NCBI RefSeq assembly: GCF_018687715.1
Contig: NC_056756.1
Span: forward strand, 1 to 64,000
Origin: Carya illinoinensis
Lineage: Eukaryota > Streptophyta > Magnoliopsida > Fagales > Juglandaceae
Length of the DNA: 64,000 nt
Direction of reading: 5' to 3'
Shown: one piece after another, positions 58,144 to 64,000 of the stretch
Position numbering within the stretch: the stretch's first letter is position 1
Layout of the letters: every line of letters begins with the position of its first letter
Notes under the pieces: generated by a model
Database searches by the model: none
Seen by the model: the letters and a program-made list of their open reading frames with translations, nothing else
Told to the model about the DNA's origin: nothing
Program-made: the position numbers and the translations under genes

Positions 58144-61100
58144 GGACGATAGCCTGGAATTGCAGGGGACTAGCCCGACCCAAAACAATCAGAAACTTAA
58201 GGGCAAATATTAGGAAATATAACCCTGACCTAGTTTTTTTGTCGGAAACCTTAGTGACGGATGATCGCACCATATCTATTGTAAATAGTTTAGGTTTCCA
58301 TCTTTTTGTTAGTTCTCCAGCTGTTGGTAAAAAATGGGGATTACTACTTTTGTGGAGACCGGGAATGGATATTGAACCGGTCAATATAAATATGAATGCT
58401 ATTACTGTTTTGGTGTACTTGGATCCATCTCATCACCCTTGGCTATTAACCTATGTCTATGCTCCAGCACATCATAATTTAAAAGCAAGCTTCTTGAATC
58501 ACCTGGACTCAATACAGCATACATTCAAAGGTTCATGGATGTGTATGGGAGATTTTAATGAAGTGACTAATCAACAAGAGAAGCATGGGGGATGGCCTTT
58601 CCATCAAAATCAAAACCGTGGACTCAAATATACAATGGATACTCATGGTCTCATAGATATTGGATACTCGGGTCCGAGATATACATGGACTAACAATAGA
58701 AGTGGAATGGCACTAATCAGAGAACGACTGTACAGAGTGATTGCAAATAAAGAATGGAGATTACTTTTTCCCGACGCATCGCTACAAATTCTGGCATCGT
58801 CAGCTTCAGATCATCATCCGATTCTACTACAAACGTCCAAAAATCAGAAACCAGCTTCCTCCTTCAAATTTGAAGAATTATGGATCCATGAACCCATCAG
58901 TCAGAATATCATCCGAGAAGCGTGGAGCAAATTCTTTCAAGGAAAGCCAGCCTATATTCTATGCAGGAAAATCCAAACAACCAAATAAGCTCTTAAACTC
59001 TGGAACAAAAACTACTTCGGGCGAATCCAAAATAATATTCAAAACCTGGAATTAGAATTACTGGATGTACAGAGTAAGCCAATAAGTGAGTTCACTTAGG
59101 AAAGAGAAGCTTATTTACAGCACAACCTCCACAAGCAGCACGAATATGAGGAATCACTATGGCACCAAAAGTCAAGGACATCATGGCTCACCTCAACGGA
59201 TCTAAATACCAAATTCTTCCACTTATCAACGACGATCAAAAGAAGAAGAAACTCAATAGAGACCATCAAGCTCAACTCAGGTAATTGGTCTATGGACCAA
59301 TTTATTATTGAAAATGCTTTTGTTAGTCATTTTAGGTCCATATATACTTCATCAAATCCAATCTTCCCAGACAACCTAGAAAGGTTATTTGAGAAGCAAA
59401 TCACAGACCAAGAAAATGAAACTCTCTTAGCAGTGCCAAATGAACTGGAAATATTAGGTGCTCTCAAACAAATTCCAAACCACAAAGCACTAGTCCCGAA
59501 TGGTATGACAACGCTCTTCTTTAGGCACTATTGGCATATTATCAAAAAGGAAGTAATTGGAGTAGTGCAGAATTTTTTTGTGAGTGGAAAGCTGCTAAAG
59601 CAAATGAAACATACCAATCTAGCTCTCATCCCAAAAATTCAAAATCTAAATAACCCGAGCCATTATCGTCCAATCAGCCTCACAAATGTCATCTACAAAA
59701 TCATTACCAAAATTTTGGCCAACCATTTCAAAGCAACTTTAGATGACATTATATCCCCACTTCAAACAGCTTTTGTCTCAGGTCGTCACATAAGGGAGAA
59801 CACTATAATTGCCCATGAATTATTCCATCATCTCAAAAAGAAAGGTGGGAAAAAAGGTCTGATGGCAATAAAGTTAGACTTGGAAAAAGCCTTTGATATG
59901 GTTGAATGGGACTTCTTATTCTTGGTCATGAAGTTAGTGGGATATAGCACAGATTGGATAAAATTGATTCAAGAGTGTATTACCACAGCTACCTTTTCGA
60001 TCCTCATTAACGGCAATCTTTATGGTTTCTTCAAAGCACAAAGAGGATTAAGACAAGGAGACCCAATATCCCATTTCCTCTTTATCCTAGTAACAGAGGT
60101 ACTATCAAGGATTCTTTTAGAAAACAGGAAGCGAGAGGACAATTAGAAGGGATAAAAATCAGTAGGCACAGCCCGTCAGTATCACACCTTCTATTTGCAG
60201 ATGACACGATTATTTTTGCTAAAGTTACAACAGACAGTGCACAAGTAATCAAAGAAAGCATTGAAACATTCCAACAGTGGTCTTGCCAGAAGATCAATAT
60301 GCATAAATCTACCATCTTTATCACATGGAATGTGACCCCTGCAACCAAAACGGAAATCCACCTTCTACTTCCTTATAAGATATCCACAGCACAAATGAAA
60401 TATCTGGATCTCCCAACATCTATTGGCAGAAATAAGAAAGAAAATTTTCAGGATCTACTAGGCCGAGTGGAGACAAAATTAGAAGGATGGAAATTAAAAA
60501 CCCTCTCACAAGCAGGAAGAAAGATGTTGATAAGAACTGTAGCCAACACCATCCCCACTTATACTATGTCAACCTTCCTGCTCCCTAAAATATTGTGCAA
60601 GATCCTACATACAAACTTCAAAAACTTTTGGTGGGGATTCCCAAAAGACAAGTCTCATAACTTAACCCTTAAATCCTGGAAATTCATATGCCAACCTAAA
60701 AAACTTGGAGGTCTTGGAATCAAACAAATGACGGATGTGAATAAGACACTACTTACAAAAATAGGCTGGGAAGTCAATGAAAAAAATAATGGCCTTTGGA
60801 TAAAATCTTAGCAGCAAAATATCTCAGACATACAAACTTTTGGTAGGCAATACAAAATTAGTCAGGCTCTTACTTTTGGAAAGGTATTCTACAAACAAGA
60901 GAAACACTCAGCAAAGGAAGATGCATCCAAATCAACAATGGCGCCAATACTAGTTTATGGGATTCACCATGGATACCAACATTGTCTAATTTCAGACCAA
61001 AACCACTACAGGGAATGGATCAAGCACATCCAAAAATGAAAGTCTCGGAAATCATCACAGGTAATCCAAAACAATGGGATCTAGGGAAAATGCAGACTCT

Positions 61101-62103
61101 TTTTGACAGAGAGAGCAATCATGAAATCCAGAAAATCCAAATCCCGACCTTCTCTCAACTCCAAGACAAAATGATCTGGACCCCATCCAAGAATGGCAAA
61201 TTCACAGTTAAATCGGCATACCAAGTGATTATCAATGGACAATCAGAGACAACTCAAAATGTAGCCCAAGCACAACATATCTTCAGGTCAATTTGGAACT
61301 TGAAAATTCATAAAAGACATAAATTACTACTATGGAAGCTGCAATGAAACATGCTCCCAACCAAGACAAGATTGAATGAAGTTATCTCAAGTTCGATTTC
61401 AGATGAATGTTTATTATGCAACCAAGCTGAGGAAACATTACTCCATCTCTTCGTCAAATGTCCTATAGTGAGAATATTATGGAGTCAAAGCTCATGGCCT
61501 CTAAACTTCAAAAACTTGCCAGTTCACTCAATTATAGATTGGATTAGAATGATTCTCCATCCAAAAGAAGAATTAGGCCTTCAAGACACAGAGATCCACC
61601 ATTTCCAACTCTTTGCAGTCATAATTCTAGACTTCCTTTGGAAACAGCGAAATGATATTGTGCATAACCAGCTCAACTTCTCAATGGAGACAGCCAAAAC
61701 TCAGTTGAACAAAATCTACCTCAACTATCAAGTCGCTTGCAAATTAAAGCAAAATAAGAAGATCAAAAAATTGAAACCACCACTCAGAAGTTTCTTAAGC
61801 TACTCTTTTGATGCTGCAGTTCGAGACAACTTCTCCACTATTTCAGTAGTCTGCAGAGATCACTCAGGTAAAGTCTTAAAAATACAGACTAGAAAAATCA
61901 ATTCAACAAATCCTCTAGTGGCAGAATCAAGTGCAACTCTCCTAGCTACAAGACTGGCTGACTCATCTCATCACTCTCGGGTCATCTTTGAAGGAGACTC
62001 TCAACAAGTAATTACAGCAGTAGAAGACGCTTCATCTTCTCCAAATTGGCAAATCAATCCTATCATAAGTGATATCCAACACTTCTTTGATCTTCATGAA
62101 TAG
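58140..62103 (+). pseudogene. LINE ORF2: endonuclease, reverse transcriptase, RNase H
   Basis: The AP-endonuclease at 58140-58988 has AWNCRGLARP (Asn), FLSETLV (Glu), YVYAPAHHNLKASF, MGDFNEVTNQQEKHGG and the SDHHPIL end, all intact. A stop at 58988 and another at 59098 follow. RT at 59292-60250 has IPNHKALVPNGMTTLFF, YRPISLTNVIYKIITKILAN, AIKLDLEKAFDMVEWDFL, GLRQGDPIS, and FADDTIIFA at about 60194-60220 after a frame break at 60146. The thumb and downstream part (60299-60811, 60982-61347) has WKLKTLSQAGRKMLI and FWWGF. The Cys/His zinc region at 61410-61460 (CLLCNQAEETLLHLFVKCP) is followed by RNase H at 61790-62100 (FDAAVRDN, AESSATLLA, EGDSQQVI). It ends near 62100, with residual reading to 62170. 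Confidence 0.9.
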
Positions 62104-62309
62104 TGGGTAATAGCCAAAATACACCGAATTGCAAATCGATGTGCGCACTCTGTAGCGCAATGGGCAGCAACCAATCATGTTTCTGGAAGCATACCCTTAG
62201 ATAGTTCTTTTCATTACTTTCTTTTTGATCCTCCTTGATCTATGTACCAATGTAACTTCCTTTATATATAATATAACAAGCTTGATTAGAAAAAAAAAAT
62301 ACAAAAAAA

Positions 62310-62324
62310 GTATTTGTCATCATC
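62310..62324 (+). repeat. 15-bp target-site duplication of the LINE, right
   Basis: GTATTTGTCATCATC; resumes the SIRE sequence, followed at once by its polypurine tract. Confidence 0.92.
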
Positions 62325-62337
62325 AAAAAGGGGGGAT
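62325..62337 (+). promoter_or_regulatory. Polypurine tract of SIRE-type element
   Basis: AAAAAGGGGGGAT abuts the 3' LTR start TGTTGAACCC. It would prime plus-strand DNA synthesis in the element's life cycle. Confidence 0.9.
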
Positions 62338-63731
62338 TGTTGAACCCAAAGTTTCAAGTTTTGTGTAATTTTATATCTACACATGGATTTTGATGATAAC
62401 AAATGAATTCAAAGAATAAAGAAGTCTCAAACTCAAGTTGTCTACACAATGGAGTCAAGCACATCAAGGAAACAAGCATGAGCAAGAAGGGAACAAGTTC
62501 ACATTAAAGTTATAGAGTAATGTTGTAAATCTCTTAAAAATTCAAAATTAGGATTAAGGCTCAAAATTAATATTTTATCATAAAGCATTAAAATACATTT
62601 TCCACATGTGCATGAATATTTTGAAAATTAAATTTGAAAATTTTGAAAGATGATTGATTGTCATCTTTTACATGTGCATGCATTGATTAAAGGTTTGAAC
62701 TTTGAAAATATTAAAGATGATTGATTGTCATCTTTCACATGTGCATGTTTATTTGAATATGTTCAAAAGTGATTGATACTTTTTTTGACTTATGCAAAAG
62801 GTAGATGTTTTTGTTTGAAATATTTGAAAAGTAAAATGTGTTCCTTTTGTCATATGTAAAAAGTAAAAAGATTAGGTTTGAAAAATTTGAAAAGTAAAGT
62901 GTGCTCCTTTTGTCATATGCAAAAAGTAAAAGATTAGTTTTGAAATATTTGTAAAGTAAAGTGTGCTCCTTTTGTCATATGCCAAAAGTAAAAGATTAGG
63001 TTTGAAGTTTTTGAAAAATGAATGATGTTGTCTTTGACAATTGAAAAAGAAGAACCTTTTATTTGAATTTTTTGAAAAAGTGAATGATGTCGTCTTTGAC
63101 ATGTGAATCTTTTTAAATTTGAATATGAAATCTCATGTCTATAAATAGATCATTTGAGAGCTTCACATTTATAATACCAAGAGCGTACAACATTCATTCA
63201 AAGCTTTCATTCTCTCTTCTCTAAGCATTGAGCCTTAATTCTTGTTCATTTTGAGAGATATAGTTTGCGCTGTATTATTCTTATTTCACTCATTGAGAAG
63301 TGTTTTCTGATAACCTATCCACTATCAGCTCTTGTATCAGTAAAAGGGTGTGTATAACCCTTGTACGTGTAGAAAGTGTTCTACACAGGGAATAGTTGAA
63401 TCACCACATGTAAGGTGATTGTAAGTATAGAGGGTGTTCTACACAGATCCTTTGTAGCGGTGCTGTTCAAAGGTGTAATAGGTTTTTATCTCCACCTGAA
63501 GGAAGTTGAATAGTGAATTTGAAAATCTTCAAGGGGTAGCTTGAGGCGAGGATGTAGGCAGTGGGGCCGAACTTCGTTAAGATACTGAGTTTGCTTCTCT
63601 TTTATCCGTACTCTTTATATTTATTGCTATTTCATATTTTGTTTATATTTATATTGTATATTTGATTTATAATTATTTTTTTTAATACAACTCAATTCAC
63701 CCCCCCACTTGTGTCAGTCATCTGGGCAACA
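62338..63731 (+). repeat. SIRE-type 3' LTR
   Basis: 1,394 bp, TGTTGAACCC to GGGCAACA. TATAAATAG at 63140. ~60-bp U3 tandem units at about 62815-63010. Slightly diverged from the 5' LTR by scattered substitutions and small indels. Confidence 0.95.
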
Positions 63732-63736
63732 CATCA
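63732..63736 (+). repeat. Target-site duplication CATCA, right
   Basis: Matches 48785-48789. The chromovirus reading resumes here. Confidence 0.92.
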
Positions 63737-64000
63737 TGCAACACCTCTTGAGACTAAATTGAAATTATCTGTAAAAATAAGCCTTTGTTCTCCATTTAAG
63801 AGAGTTTAGCAGCCTCAACATCATCAACAAGGTTGCTAGAAGTGGAGGCTAATGTTTTTAAACATGTAAAGACTCCCTTGTAAGTAAACTACATATGCAA
63901 CTTGTCAAAATCCCAAAGGATAGGCCCTAGTGACAGTAGCCACTGTACCCCCAATACTACATCACAACCACCCAAATTTAAGGTAAGTAGATTAGATACA
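63737..64000 (-). pseudogene. Decayed chromovirus protease region, continues beyond window
   Basis: The minus strand reads LGGCDVVLGVQWLLSLGPIL and WDFDKLHM before a stop: the C-terminal motif of chromovirus proteases. It is followed by a spacer reading TLASTSSNLVDDVEAAKLS and a stop. Joined over the SIRE insertion it leads straight into the RT part at 48784 and below (HDVPQDILNLLDRFQ). The gag part lies outside the window. Confidence 0.8.

Larger units (their letters stand above)
56056..62309 (+). mobile_element. L1-type LINE inserted next to the SIRE polypurine tract
   Basis: A 6,254-bp non-LTR retrotransposon bounded by the 15-bp duplication GTATTTGTCATCATC. It has a short 5' region, ORF1 with a CCHC knuckle, ORF2 with AP-endonuclease, RT, zinc-finger and RNase H, and an A-rich 3' end (a run of ten A, then ACAAAAAAA). 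The order and the added RNase H fit plant L1 elements. Both ORFs carry stops and shifts, so it is not autonomous. It landed in the last bases before the SIRE 3' purine tract, so it is younger than that element. Confidence 0.95.
48790..63731 (+). mobile_element. SIRE/Maximus-type Ty1/copia element, 14.9 kb, with nested LINE
   Basis: Plus-strand LTR retrotransposon with LTRs 48790-50188 and 62338-63731, TSD CATCA on both sides, PBS at 50191, and the final purine tract AAAAAGGGGGGA just before the 3' LTR. Internal order is gag, CCHC knuckle, protease, integrase, RT, RNase H (copia order), then a ~1-kb post-pol region. Gag text (TYEGTSQVKESKI, LTHEYEMFK) and the 1.4-kb LTR suggest the SIRE/Maximus lineage. 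Without the 6,254-bp LINE and its 15-bp duplication the element is ~8.7 kb. Coding parts have many stops, so it is defective. It is inserted into the protease region of the chromovirus that continues at 63737. Confidence 0.95.

Noticed and set aside
62872..63102. 76-codon minus-strand frame in the SIRE LTR
   Set aside because: Generated by the ~60-bp U3 tandem units; no independent support.

Overview
This window is the left end of a plant chromosome. The first ~3.96 kb is an array of the Arabidopsis-type telomere repeat (CCCTAAA), C-rich strand first, as expected for a true left end. The rest is subtelomeric DNA dominated by nested transposable elements. One recognisable cellular gene is present, in two copies: a ferric-chelate reductase of the FRO6/FRO7 type. 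The telomere type, FRO family, exon-intron structure and TE lineages point to a flowering plant, most likely a eudicot. The species cannot be read from the sequence.

Layout. 1-3960 telomere. 3961-12061: decayed Tat-lineage Ty3/gypsy element, split by a ~4-kb LTR-like insertion and ending in a ~79-bp tandem repeat. 12062-18780: truncated LTR of a SIRE-type Ty1/copia element, invaded by a 5.5-kb chromovirus (Ty3/gypsy, minus strand). 18787-45825: a large imperfect palindrome. Left arm 18787-32767 and right arm 35025-45825 carry inverted copies of one segment holding FRO plus a copia (Ale/Retrofit-like) LTR. A ~2.3-kb unique centre holds a dead hAT transposase. 45830-48789 and 63737-64000: a decayed chromovirus (minus strand), split by a complete 14.9-kb SIRE-type copia element (48790-63731, TSD CATCA). 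That element itself contains a 6.25-kb LINE (56056-62309, 15-bp TSD).

The right FRO copy (minus strand, 45300 down to 38586, nine exons) reads as an intact 744-residue protein with both heme-histidine pairs and the FAD and NADPH motifs. The left copy (plus strand) keeps exons 1-8, but a ~2.9-kb deletion removed exon 9. It also carries a 5-kb Tork-like copia element in intron 4 (TSD AAACT), a 1-kb long-TIR DNA transposon in intron 1 (9-bp TSD), and substitutions at conserved residues, so it is most likely a pseudogene. Elements present in one arm or in both give a relative history: MITE and Ale LTR first, then inverted duplication, then the MULE-like and Tork insertions and the deletion.

The points most worth a second look are: the FRO palindrome and its possible hairpin RNA; the chimeric deletion junction at 31233-31238; an antisense open frame with its own TATA-like box between pol and the 3' LTR of the SIRE element; and the lineage-specific tandem repeats of the Tat 3' region and SIRE U3. 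No tRNA, rRNA or CRISPR feature was seen. Exon boundaries were set by reading splice sites and frame by eye, and lineage names for elements are from recognised motifs, not from a search.
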